Positions 1 through 17,367 of a DNA stretch of 64,000 nt are shown piece by piece. Source of the stretch: Aphanomyces cochlioides (taxonomy: Eukaryota; Oomycota; Saprolegniomycetes; Saprolegniales; Verrucalvaceae); assembly GCA_019828595.1 (NCBI GenBank), contig JAHQRK010000008.1, positions 2,480,001 to 2,544,000 of the forward strand, given 5' to 3'. How positions within the stretch are numbered: position 1 is the first letter of the stretch; every line of letters begins with the position of its first letter. The notes beneath the pieces are model-generated. The model saw only the letters and a list, made by a program, of their open reading frames with translations. It did not search any database and was not told where the DNA came from. Made by a program: the position numbers and the translations under genes.

Positions 1-75
1 GTCCGTGAAGTTTTGTGCTGTAGATATTGTTACATACACTCTAAATTGTGACCGGGGTGAAAAATGAAATTTATA

Positions 76-252
76 GCCAATCAGAATCGAGTATTTGTCT
101 TCTTGACAAAAACACACACAAAACACACATTCAAAACTTTACTTTATTGAATGTACATTCATATTACACTTGAACTCACTATACCTGAATAGTATTTGAG
201 AATATTTCAATTTTTTGTCAAAAATACAAATTTCAGTGAAAATGACAATATA
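76..252. repeat. Dispersed AT-rich repeat, copy A
   Basis: This stretch opens with GCCAATCAGAATCGAGTA, continues through a CA-rich block (ACACACACAAAACACACAT) and ends with a TTTTTGTCAAAAATACAAAT...GTGAAAATGACAATAT tail. The same succession of blocks in the same order and orientation occurs at 21639-21775 and 21982-22160, so this is a dispersed family and not chance AT richness. No coding potential is visible. Whether it is a MITE, a SINE fragment or a promoter-like module cannot be decided here. Confidence 0.6.
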
Positions 253-699
253 TTTTGCTACAATAAATAATTTAGCGTCAATGAAAAGACTGCGACAATA
301 ACGACAACAACAATGGAGAGAGCCACCACCAGGTCGAGGGAAGCGACCTCTGCAATGTAGGCGAATTGGTCTGCTTGAGTCTTTTTATCGGCTTGAGGAT
401 AAGTCTGCCGCATTTCGCCAGCTCTGTGTGGTTGCAAGTAAACTCCAGGCAGCCTAAGTCGACCATAAGATGTGCTTGCAGCCACCGCTCGACCAAATAA
501 GATCATACTCTTCAAAGCAGTGATACACAAATGGATTTAGTTGGATTGGACTGCCTCCGGGGGCGTCGATTGCTCTTTGCCTGCTGTAGGCAATGAATTT
601 TGGTGCTTTTGAAACCCACGATAGAAGAAAGCGATGAGCGAGAATCAATTCAAGGATCTGAGAAGGTATGATAGTAAACAATAGTTATATACTTAATGT
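253..699. other. Gap with doubtful minus-strand reading frames
   Basis: Reading frames on the minus strand between about 260 and 680 could belong to a small spliced gene ending in a hydrophobic segment, but no ATG start and no clear splice chain could be fixed. I do not call a gene here. Confidence 0.2.
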
Positions 700-957
700 C
701 TAGTTGATGGCATGCCACGTCGCGGCCAATGCCACGATGCTGGCGACGGCGGTCGCAGAGGCAGTCGACCTGGGAGCAGCCGTAGTCGTAGGCGCTGTCG
801 TCGTGGTAACTGGAGCTGCCGTGATGACATCGTCCGTGGGGGCATCCGTTGGAGTCACAGTGGTCGTGACATTGGTCGTGTTGGTGGCATTAGGGGCCGT
901 CACGTTGGCAGCAGCAGCAGTGGCGGCGACGACAGTCAAGAAGGCGAAGATTTGCAT
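700..957 (-). CDS. Short secreted Thr-rich GPI-anchor-type surface protein
   Basis: An 85-residue single-exon protein read from ATG at 957. An in-frame upstream extension exists, but it lacks a secretory start, whereas this Met gives a classical signal peptide (MQIFAFLTVVAATAAAA). The signal is followed by an Asn/Thr-rich stretch with several NXT sequons, a Thr/Pro/Ala mucin-like stem, and a hydrophobic C-terminal tail (roughly residues 64-85) typical of a GPI attachment signal. It is probably a heavily O-glycosylated wall or cell-surface protein. The gene at 2495-2731 on the same strand has the same architecture and similar length, suggesting a tandem duplication. No conserved globular domain is visible, and function beyond a surface location is unknown. 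Confidence 0.6.
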   Translation of the reverse strand: MQIFAFLTVVAATAAAANVTAPNATNTTNVTTTVTPTDAPTDDVITAAPVTTTTAPTTTAAPRSTASATAVASIVALAATWHAIN

Positions 958-2494
958 GGTTGGAGGAAAAATCGAGACTGGCAAAGAACTTTTGCGAAGA
1001 GACGAAAGGATCAAACAGCGACCATCTGGCCGTGAATTTGTATATTCCACGTTTGCATAGATGGGCTTCTTTCGCTCCAATTGGTGCGTTGACTGGCGAG
1101 CACGCTTTGATTGGCATCGTCACTCTCGAAAAGATTGAACCAGGTGTCGCCCTGACGGACTTTGGACATGAAGTTGTCCCAGGTGGCAGTGTGACATCGG
1201 ATTGATTTCCAGTATTTACTATGAACATTCTATTTTATCCGGATTTATCCGGACATTTTTAGAATATCACTGGCAGTGTCATGTCCAACGTGCCTCCACT
1301 CTCTCTTCAAATTTCTAGAAATGCATCTTGGAAACGCTGCGTGCGGCCTACATATTTCAATGCATTTCCATGGATAAAGCAGTAGAGACTGCGGAGATTT
1401 GTGTCTGCAACACTGGGCGCGCAGCCAGAGGACGACCAAATTGGAACGACAAAAAATGAAAAAAATTGATATTCAACTGACGACATGCGGTGTCCACCTC
1501 TTTTTTTCATGGAATCCTGGAGTCAATTCACTGCTTCGAGTTTGATCATGATCGCTGCGTGGAGTTGGACACACTGGCCACGGCATGCATGGTGGACAAG
1601 TCAAACGCATTTGCCGAGTGCTTGCGATTCCAGAGTGGTGGCGATGGACGAACGGAACTGACAGACCTCGAGCGGCTAGCTACGTTGTCCAACTTGGACG
1701 ACGAGAGATTCACTCGATGGCCACAGAGGCAGAGAAGAAGAGGTTCTTTCTTGTTCCAGCTTTAGAGTGGAGCCTTCAACAAAAACGACTCAAAATGAGT
1801 GTTGAGCCGGAGGGGAAGTGGCTTTCATTGCTGATTCTGGCCAGACACCTCATGGAATTTTTTTTGTTCCACATATCGCTACAGCTGCTCTACCCATTCG
1901 TTTCACGTTACCCTTCATGTCCTCTCAATAGAGCGGACTCATGGCAGCACTTTCCAAGGTGTGCGGTATCAATCTGGCTAATGTGAATAAGTCAACTTTT
2001 TTTCTTTTTGACGGGACCACCTGACACAAGCTTATTCTTTGTCGTGGTTTTATGGCTCATTTTGAATCTTCAACCATCAACGCTGAAGGGCTTGACGGGG
2101 AAGTTATGATACTAAACTTATCGTTCGCCAACGTCGTACAGCAAAACTCCGCTCACGATCCACCGAGTCTGGCGAGGTCAACTTTGCCTTTAACGAAATC
2201 GCTGTTTGTGGTAAATACATTTTGATTGGCTAATTTTGTAACGGACGTGATATATTAGCCAATGAAATTGCATTATTTGACAATCAGCACCAATATGGAG
2301 CTTGTCAGTCTTCAGGGAGGCTACTGGAGTCTGAATTTGCCCAGATAAAACACAGGCAAAGTCTGTAATCTTTTTTTAGCTTTGGGCCCTCTAAATGCGT
2401 GTCGACTTAGAGTTGTGGCGGTTTTCAGCCGCTGAATGCCCAAGACTTGAAGAGAGATCGCTTTAACGGAAGAAGAAAAATTCATTTAGGAAAT
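958..2494. other. Intergenic, with a paired TTATCCGGA motif at 1235-1253
   Basis: Two direct copies of TTATCCGGA lie 10 bp apart at 1235 and 1245, upstream of the minus-strand gene that starts at 957. Open frames around 1490-1986 on the plus strand look partly protein-like (for example LDTLATACMVDKSNAFAE) but lack a convincing start, splice pattern or family, so they may be a relic. CCAAT-type boxes (GATTGGCTAA, TAGCCAATG) occur near 2224-2262. No other gene is supported. Confidence 0.3.
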
Positions 2495-2731
2495 CTAGTT
2501 CAAAGTGGCCCAGACAGCAGCAGAGGCAATCGCGACACTGAAGACAGCGGCATTGGCAGAGCTAGCCTTGGTGGTCGTTGGCGCCGACGTCGTCGTTGTC
2601 GAAGTGGAAGCATCCGAAGACGAAGACGAGGCCGAAGGAGCAGTCGTGATCGTGCTGTTGCCAGAGGTCGTGTTGGTCGAGTTGGCAGCGATGGCGGCAG
2701 AGGCAAGGACAGCGATGGTGGTGAAGCGCAT
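2495..2731 (-). CDS. Short secreted Ser/Thr-rich GPI-anchor-type surface protein
   Basis: A 78-residue single-exon protein starting at ATG 2731. It has a signal peptide (MRFTTIAVLASAAIAA), then an NST/NTT-rich and Ser/Thr-rich stem, and a hydrophobic tail (AAVFSVAIASAAVWATLN) fitting a GPI attachment signal. The same order and size as the gene at 700-957 indicate paralogy. The opposite strand shows long overlapping frames caused by the repetitive GNC codon composition; these are shadows. The likely place is the outer face of the plasma membrane or the cell wall. No catalytic or binding motif is visible. Confidence 0.6.
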   Translation of the reverse strand: MRFTTIAVLASAAIAANSTNTTSGNSTITTAPSASSSSSDASTSTTTTSAPTTTKASSANAAVFSVAIASAAVWATLN

Positions 2732-4558
2732 GTTGAGAGGAAGGTAAATTGGAGAATGAAAGCCAGGCTTCCCCATGAGTCGACAACTTGCACATCTTTG
2801 CCGAATTTAACAAAATTTATGCAATTTTAAACATATAATGATTTAATTTATAATCATTTTATCATATATTTAGCATTATAAATTGTATATTTCAGAGAAT
2901 ACCTGGTAGATCTCTGCAATGAGATGGATTGGAGGTATTGCTCACAACCTGCAGTAACAGTGCTATCTTGCCTCATCCTCATCATGTTTCACAAAGAAAG
3001 CAAGAGCGTAACGTTGCTTGTCGTCCATAACGAATGCGTCTTTCCCAGTGTAATTCGAACAAATTACTTGCTAACAACTCTGAATTAGCCATCAAGCTCG
3101 TAGATGACTATGCCCCAAACCAAAGCAGCATAGCCAGGCTCGATAAGCGTCCAAGTCTATTGGCGCGAGACATGCAGAGGTTGCTTGGCGTGTCGAGTAC
3201 AGCACAGTGGTGTAGAGGCTGCTGCGATGGGCTTGTAGGAAGTCGATTGTAACTTACCTTTCCTTCTCAAGAACGTACGTTGAAGATCGACTGTGATTTC
3301 CCGCTCGGATGAGAACAATGCGGTAGGGGGGGCATGCCAGAGACAGTAAAAAAGCCAGCGACCAGCTACAAAATCAGCAATGACGATGAAGGAACAGCGT
3401 TTCTCTGGCGGAGTTTGTAATTTAGAACTACCGTCGATATCTCTCATCCCCGATTACTTACGAATTGCATCAGCAGGTGCATCAAATGGTAGACTCAACC
3501 TGGAGCAAACCTGACAGTCCTTCATCCCACAAATCCCCGACGAAGACTTCGTTGTTGCTGCTGAAATCCCGTCACCGACCTGGGCTGTCAATGCACTAGA
3601 AGTGTGACGGAAATACGGGCTGATGGTTTCAACTGGGGCTGACTTGCTGCGCTTACTTGAGAGATGCAATGGCCAGATCCCTCCAAGACGAGATTCTTAT
3701 TGCGAAGAGAATTCAAAACGATGTAGGCCAAACACGACCATCAACGAAATGGTCGATCGGTCAGATTGAAACAACCCAGTTCTGGAGAACTTGTCGAGTG
3801 CATAAAGCAACAAGAAGGACATCGTTACATAGCTAGCTACCTTTGACAGCGCAACGCAAACTGCTGCCAGCCTTGTAGCTGTTGGAGAATACTAGATGTT
3901 TGTAAGATCGCTCTGACCCTCTTGTCCATCGCATACAACGAACGACGAGTTCCGCGATTCAAAACTATTGTTCCAAGGGGGCGATTGGAATAGTATGCCT
4001 TTCACATAATTTTTCAAGTTGAAGAAATCATTTCACAATTTTCTATCAACAAGACCACGAAGTGTTTTTTGCAAGTGAGCCCCGCAAGATTACATTCTCT
4101 TCCAGCAGGGATTGACGATGGACGTCGCAAATATAACTCTTGGTAAACTATGTTCAAATGCGGAAGCATGCATCATAAATACAACCATCTAGTTAGGGTC
4201 GCAATTCCCGACTGCATAGATTCACGAGGAAATCCCCCGACGTTTAATTGATATATGCAACTCTATCAGGGCTCAAGATTAGTTGTCAAGTGCTCATTGG
4301 GCATGCCACTGCTGCCATAACAGCGACTCTTGGGAGGACTCTAGAGATGGCAAAAGTTTGTCGAAAGACTCCTCAAGGGTGGACCGTCATTCACTTTTTG
4401 TTGACAAGGGGCGATTGATATTTCACTTTGATTGGCTGAAATTCTAATGAATTAATTTATTGGCTAATTTAATTTAAAACGCCTAGTATTCAATATCCAA
4501 GTATAAGCGAATAAAATCACAACGGGCATCCTTTCCTCCATCCAAAACAGAAAGCATC
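2732..4558. other. 1.8 kb without a firm gene; possible broken minus-strand gene near 3160-3900
   Basis: On the minus strand, frames at 3454-3669 and 3157-3447 are linked by GTAAGT donor-like sites (around 3461 and 3260), which hints at a short-intron gene or relic. No start, domain or continuous reading could be established. The stretch just upstream of eRF3 (4430-4500) holds CCAAT-type boxes (GATTGGCTGAA, TATTGGCTAA), a plausible promoter element for that gene. Nothing else is recognisable. Confidence 0.25.
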
Positions 4559-6342
4559 ATGAGCGGACTCAACCCCAACGCCAAGTCGTTCACGTTCAAC
4601 CCTTCAGCGGCTTCATGGACGCCGCCAGTCCCATCTCAAATCCTTCCCAAGCCCAAGCCAGCTGCTGCTCCGGCTTCTCCAGCTGCGGCGCCTCCAGCTG
4701 CGCCTGCTGCTGCTCCAGCTGCCGCCGCTCCTCCAGCTCCTAAGCCTGCTTCACCAAAGAAGAAGCCAGCAGTCGAAGAAAAGAAGCCTGCCGCTGCTCC
4801 TGCTCCAGCTGAAGATGCTGAAGAAGATGCTGAACCAATCATCGAAGAAGAAGTCGGTGAAGAAGATCCTCGTGAACACATCAACGTCGTATTGATTGGC
4901 CACGTCGATGCAGGCAAATCGACATTGTCGGGTAACATCTTGTACTTGATGGACCAAGTCGACAAACGTACCATTGAACGCTTTGAAAAGGAAGCCAAAG
5001 CGCGCAACCGTGATTCTTGGTGGGACTCTTGTGTGGATTAATATGCTGACGAGCCTTAGGTTTCTTGCGTTTATCATGGACACGGGTGAAGAAGAACGTG
5101 CTAAGGGTAAGACCGTCGAAGTCGGCCGAGCCCAATTCGATACTCCCAACAAACGTTTCACAATCTTGGATGCTCCTGGCCACAAGAACTACGTTCCCAA
5201 TATGATTCAAGGTGCCGCTCAAGCTGACGTTGGTATCTTGGTCATTTCGGCTCGTAAGGGTGAATTCGAAACTGGTTTTGAACGCGGAGGTATCTTTCGT
5301 CCATTTCTTCGATAGGAATATGACAAAATCGATAGGACAAACACGTGAACACGCCATGTTGGCTAAGACCCTTGGTATCAACAAACTCGTCGTCGTGATC
5401 AACAAGATGGACGAAGCCAAATGGGCTAAGGAACGTTTTGACGAATGTGCTGATAAGCTCCGTCCTTTCTTGCGAGTAATCCCGACGATGATCGTGGTCG
5501 GTTGAAATGACATTGCTTGCTCGTAGGGATGTGGTTTTGCCGTCAAGCGTGATGTTGTGTTCATTCCTATTTCAGGCTTGAATGGTGACAACATCAAGAC
5601 CAAGGTGGACCCAGCCAAGGCTCCATGGTACGAAGGCGAATCGCTCATTGATTTCTTGGACGGCATGACAATTACGGGACGTAACCCACAAGGTCCTCTT
5701 CGTGTTCCCGTCTTGGATCGCTACCTTGAACGTGGCACGATTGTTCTTGGCAAGGTAAGATCATACTCGGATTGCGCTTTTTAAGTGTTGCAGGTCGAAT
5801 CAGGTGTGCTTACCACGGGAGCAAAGATCGTCTTGAAGCCTACCAACGTCCGCACGACTGTGGCTCAAGTGTACATCAACGAAAAGCCCGTACGCACGGC
5901 CAAGCCTGGTGAAAACGTTCTCATGCGTCTCACCTGCGGTCTTGAAGAAGTGAACAAGGGTTTTGTCTTGTGCGCAGCTCCAGGTGAAGATGCTAAGGCC
6001 GTGACCAAGTTTATTGCTCAGATTGCGTTCGTCGATTCACTTGAACATCGACCGCTGCTCACTGCAGGCTACAAAGCCATTCTCCATTGCCACACGATTG
6101 CGCAAGAATGCACGATCACCAAGCTCTTGCGACCGATCGATCCTAAGACAGGCGAAGCTATCAAGAAGAAGGTTATGTTTGTCAAGACGGGTCAAAGTGT
6201 CATTTGCCGCATTGAAGTCGAGCAAAGTATCTGCGTGGAAACGTTCGAGCATTTGCCTCAGCTTGGTCGTTTGACACTGCGAGATGAAGGCAAGACCATC
6301 GCCGTCGGAAAGATCGTCAAGCTTGACTCCAAGGACGAATAA
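4559..6342 (+). CDS. eRF3: Eukaryotic peptide chain release factor 3 (GTPase)
   Basis: eRF3 is the GTPase partner of eRF1 in translation termination, acting on cytosolic ribosomes. Five exons (4559-5019, 5060-5289, 5336-5475, 5527-5754, 5794-6342) encode 535 residues. The N-terminus carries a PAM2-like motif ([12 protein letters not shown]) for poly(A)-binding protein, then a short Ala/Pro/Lys-rich linker. G-domain motifs are complete: G1 [10 protein letters not shown]3 DAPGHKNY, G4 NKMD. The sequences [20 protein letters not shown] and, near the end, [15 protein letters not shown] are diagnostic of eRF3 and set it apart from eEF1A and HBS1. Introns are 39-51 bp; the first splices inside the Trp codon that corresponds to the human RETWYLSW region. 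The N-domain is much shorter than the yeast Sup35 prion region. Confidence 0.95.
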
Positions 6343-7012
6343 ACGAAAATGCGCGCCAAAAACAAACGAGTAGCTGTTTAAAACACCAAAACACACAATA
6401 ATATACAGTTTGGCGTGTTTTTTTCAACTCTGGATGAAACCGCAAATCTCTCGGAAAGTACTTTCTCGTCACTCCATCGACTTGCTTCTACTTCTGTGTC
6501 TTCATTGACGCTGCAGACCACTCTATCTCGGCTAAAGCATTCCCGACGCTACAGAAAACTCAGTTTCTGCATTTGTTCGATTCGTGGCAAACACTGAAAT
6601 ACAAGCGAGATTACCCTCTGTAGCTGAGTGGATTCAAATCAAAGCCCTTGTATGTGCTGCAGCGTTGACTCTGTCGTATGCTGCTTTCTACAAATGATGC
6701 CAAGCCACATCAGTCACGAAGAGTTGTCGCTTCCTAAAGGAATGGTAACACAAAAAGATCACTGGTCACACATATTTGCCCCTAGTGAACTGAAGCTCCA
6801 ACCTGAAGACGTACTGCCGAGCAATAATAAAGTAAGTTCGATGTGATGCCCAGGAGTGGTGAATGATGACTTGGAGAGACTTAGCTTGCTTCACGTCACG
6901 GAGCCACCTTGATATTTTAAGACTGAGCGAGTTCTGAACAACGAGCGTCTTCATTGTAGCCTGCAGTAAAATATGAGCTCACGTCCCAAATAGAGCTCCA
7001 ACCGTCGCATTG
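6343..7012. other. Intergenic between eRF3 and the elicitin-like gene
   Basis: Short frames on both strands (for example 6628-6846 plus and 6766-6954 minus) show no start context, domain or splice chain. I see no gene, repeat or structured RNA here. Confidence 0.4.
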
Positions 7013-7675
7013 ATGACACAGTTGGCGCGTCTTGTCCCAGCAACAAAATTGCATCGAACGGTTGCTCACTTTGCAATTTTTGCCATGTTGCTCATTTGCT
7101 TGCTCTTATTGGTGCCGGGACTCGCTGCTGCTGTTGAACCATGTTCATCCAAGACCCTGGAAGCGGCATTTGCTCCTGTTCTTTTGTCCCCTGAGACAGC
7201 TGAGTGCGTCAAGACTTTAGGAGGTTCTCCAAGTCAACTTGTCCAGTCTGATCAATTGGCTGCGTCTGGTACGTCGAAGGCATGTGCTGGTGTATTAGCG
7301 CAGAAGACGGACATGTTGAAACGTATCTCGCCTCCATGTCTTATAAATGGCAAGCTATCAAGCGAGTACGGCGGTATGGCTCCCCTTGGTCGCATTGATC
7401 AATCAATGCTCAAGACCAATAACGCGACCAACACGACTAATACAACAGTGACGACGACACCACCCCGAGGCCCAGTTACGACCATGGCACCAACAACAGC
7501 TGCACCAACGACGTCAGCGCCAACGACAACCAAGACGTATGGAACGACTCGCTCGCCAACGACTGCAGCGCCAAATGCAACCCAACCTAAGGGGGCGACG
7601 TCCAGCGGAATGCTTCAAGCAGTGTCGTGCGGAGCTTTGGCTGTAGCTGGAACAGTAGTCGCCATCCTACTTTAG
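7013..7675 (+). CDS. Elicitin-like GPI-anchored secreted protein (four-cysteine form)
   Basis: A 220-residue single-exon protein from ATG 7013; the frame also opens at a TTG one codon earlier. A hydrophobic segment around residues 22-40 ends in PGLAAA and acts as the signal peptide. It is followed by a compact helical domain of about 85 residues with four cysteines (EPCSS, AECVK, KACAG, PPCLI). The spacing and the SPPC motif match elicitin-like proteins, although true elicitins have six cysteines. A long Thr/Pro/Ala-rich stem with NXT sites and a hydrophobic C-terminal tail indicate a GPI anchor. Elicitins and ELI-like proteins of oomycetes bind sterols at the cell surface; sterol binding here is inferred from family membership only. 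Confidence 0.7.
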   Translation: MTQLARLVPATKLHRTVAHFAIFAMLLICLLLLVPGLAAAVEPCSSKTLEAAFAPVLLSPETAECVKTLGGSPSQLVQSDQLAASGTSKACAGVLAQKTDMLKRISPPCLINGKLSSEYGGMAPLGRIDQSMLKTNNATNTTNTTVTTTPPRGPVTTMAPTTAAPTTSAPTTTKTYGTTRSPTTAAPNATQPKGATSSGMLQAVSCGALAVAGTVVAILL

Positions 7676-7823
7676 GACATGGAGCCATAACGATGCCAAT
7701 CCAGTGTGTATTTCATTCAGTACAGGCGTCGCTGGAAAGTCCAGTGTCGGTGCGTCATCTTGATGATGTTATCTTCCATCGATGAGGGAAATGTCGAACT
7801 GAAAAAAACGCGCGAAATGTCAA

Positions 7824-7843
7824 TTCCGGATAACATATCCGGA
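7824..7843. promoter_or_regulatory. Paired CCGGAT motif upstream of POLE
   Basis: TTCCGGATAACATATCCGGA contains two copies of the window-wide (A/T)TCCGGA motif as an imperfect palindrome, ending about 80 bp before the POLE start codon at 7925. The position suggests a promoter element. No factor is known to me for this motif in oomycetes. Confidence 0.45.
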
Positions 7844-7924
7844 AAAAGAAAGTCCAAATTTAATGCATACAAACTTTAATATTATTTTAATTAGATTTCG
7901 TTCCCAAGTGGCGCTAAAATCAAG

Positions 7925-15661
<7,737 letters not shown>

Positions 15662-15688
15662 GAAATCTTTACACTATCATTGTAATAT

Positions 15689-16523
15689 TCATGTATGAGA
15701 TATGTCAATTGAGTTAGGTCCGACCAAGTACCGCCTGCCGTTTGTACGCGGTCCTGGTGTGTATCCTTGTTTTCGTAGAAATCGTCGCATCTTGGCCACA
15801 TCAACAGCGTAACCATGGTGGCTGTCCAGAAATGCACAAACACTTTGCGCTGTCACGTCCATTTGCTCAGCATTTCGAGATGCAATGAACGTGTCAATCG
15901 ACGTAGAAAACTCTGTGAGACGACAAGGCGTCGGTTTATCCGTTTGCGGTGACAGTGGCATCTACACGGACCTTGAAACCATTAAACTGTCGTGTGAGGT
16001 GTACTTTGAGCTGGAATGTTGGGTCCTTGAATCGATTCCACTCGGTAACGACCTGCGAGACGGTCTTTTGTGAGATGCCGAGGCATTTACTCACGCGCTC
16101 TCGAGTTTGCCATGGCGTCGTGCGGCACGGAAGAAACTTTTCCTTCTCTTTCTCTTCCTACCATGATGAGAAGACGAGAGATGGACTGGATTCTACCTTG
16201 AAGTATGCATGGCACCTGACAACCAAGAGCTTTTCTGCAGCGCTCAGCTGATGCTTGATAGCTGGAATGCCATGCATCGAAGAGACCTGGTCGTCTCTAT
16301 CCTCTGGCTTGTTGCATTTTGCGTAATGAGCTTTGAGTTGACGAGCTTGGGCTGTCATGATGCATCCACATTCGTTGCATTTGGCCCGTGGACGAGCATA
16401 TGTGTACGTAGTCTCGCCTTCTTTTGAAGACTTTGCCACCGTCGTTGTACGAAGCTGCTCCATCTTGGTGAAATGTTTCCATATCGGGTCACTTGGCCGC
16501 CCGATCACACGGTCATTTTCCAT
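15689..16523 (-). CDS. BED-type zinc finger plus HTH protein, transposase-derived and truncated
   Basis: Read from ATG 16523 on the minus strand. Exon 1 gives a BED-finger-like module (RPSDPIWKHF, then CNECGCIMTAQARQLKAHYAKC) followed by about 40 residues. A middle part reads RVSKCLGISQKTVSQVVTEW, a helix-turn-helix of the kind found at the N-terminus of Tc1/mariner-like transposases. After a probable intron (GTCCGT donor, CACAG acceptor near 15920), the frame gives SVCAFLDSHHGYAVDVAK and LRKQGYTPGP, a winged-helix-like second DNA-binding unit, and stops at 15689. No DDE/D catalytic domain follows; POLE ends convergently 28 bp away. It is either a truncated transposase or a domesticated DNA-binding protein. 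The exon structure is partly guessed. Confidence 0.45.
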
Positions 16524-17307
16524 CGGTGAGCGAATTGGTGAGATGGAACTACGTAGTATTTATTTTTCCACAATTATTTATTTTTTGTCAATCATTTCTT
16601 GGGTTGATTGACTTCATTCATGACATCCCCAGCTCGACTTGACGAACGAAGACACAAGCCCAGAGCCGTTTCACATTGAAAGACGTGAAAGCAAGCCCAT
16701 TGCGAGAGGTCTGTTCGCTTTTTCTCACCGGAGTTGTTGTTCATTTTTCATTTTGAGCTGTTTGTTGATCGTAATGCATGGAGAACAAATCCATCAGCAA
16801 GAGTTTGCACCACTGGAACAATTTGGTGCCAAACGATAGCCGTTTGGAATAGTGTATAAATGTCCAGACGCTCTGAGCGCTCGTTCCATGGTAAAAGACC
16901 TCTACGTCTTTGCTCGCAATGTCATTTATAAAGGTCACATGAACAGTGTATTCTGTCGCGAATCTCAGCGGTTGACCCAGCATATTGTCTCGTTGCGGTC
17001 TCGTTCAGTCTTAGATGTTGACTATAGCTTCCGATTGCTTGTTACCGACTTTGAGAGCGTACAGACTTGAACACCCAGATCGTCCAGAAAGTCCAACACC
17101 GAACTGCTCCAAAGACGTGACTCCAAGGCACATCCAACATCCAAGATGTGCACCTACTTAGAGAGTATTGGAGACGTGGTACGACAGGCTGAAACCACGA
17201 GCGTCAGGTGGACTATTCCGTGGTCTTTGGTCGTGCTTCCATGCACCAAGGTACGGCTGTACGCTCGCAGAGAAAGTGCATGTGGTATCACAAGACCGCG
17301 GTTTGAG
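16524..17307. other. Intergenic; one doubtful 80-residue minus-strand frame
   Basis: A minus-strand ATG frame at 16741-16983 (LGQPLRFATEYTVHVTFIND...) is protein-like in composition but has no recognisable family and no splice partners. Nothing else is supported. Confidence 0.25.
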
Positions 17308-17328
17308 TTATCCGGACGTTTATCCGGA
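17308..17328. promoter_or_regulatory. Paired TTATCCGGA motif upstream of GluRS
   Basis: Two direct copies of TTATCCGGA, 12 bp apart, end 40 bp before the GluRS start codon at 17368. The same pair arrangement is found at 1235. A promoter-proximal role is inferred from the position. Confidence 0.5.
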
Positions 17329-17367
17329 TATCTGTGGAGATGACACCAGTCAATAGTTTTGAATTTG

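Noticed and set aside
704..1060. Plus-strand Ala/Val-rich frame
   Set aside because: It is the antisense of the Thr-rich GPI protein; ACN/GCN repeats read as GTN/GCN on the other strand.
1490..1986. Possible gene on plus with LATACMVDKSNAFAECL
   Set aside because: No ATG with context, no splice sites giving a continuous frame, and no recognisable family.
4636..5007. Ala-rich minus-strand frame opposite eRF3 exon 1
   Set aside because: It is the antisense of the Ala/Pro/Lys-rich linker and the G domain of eRF3, whose protein is clear.
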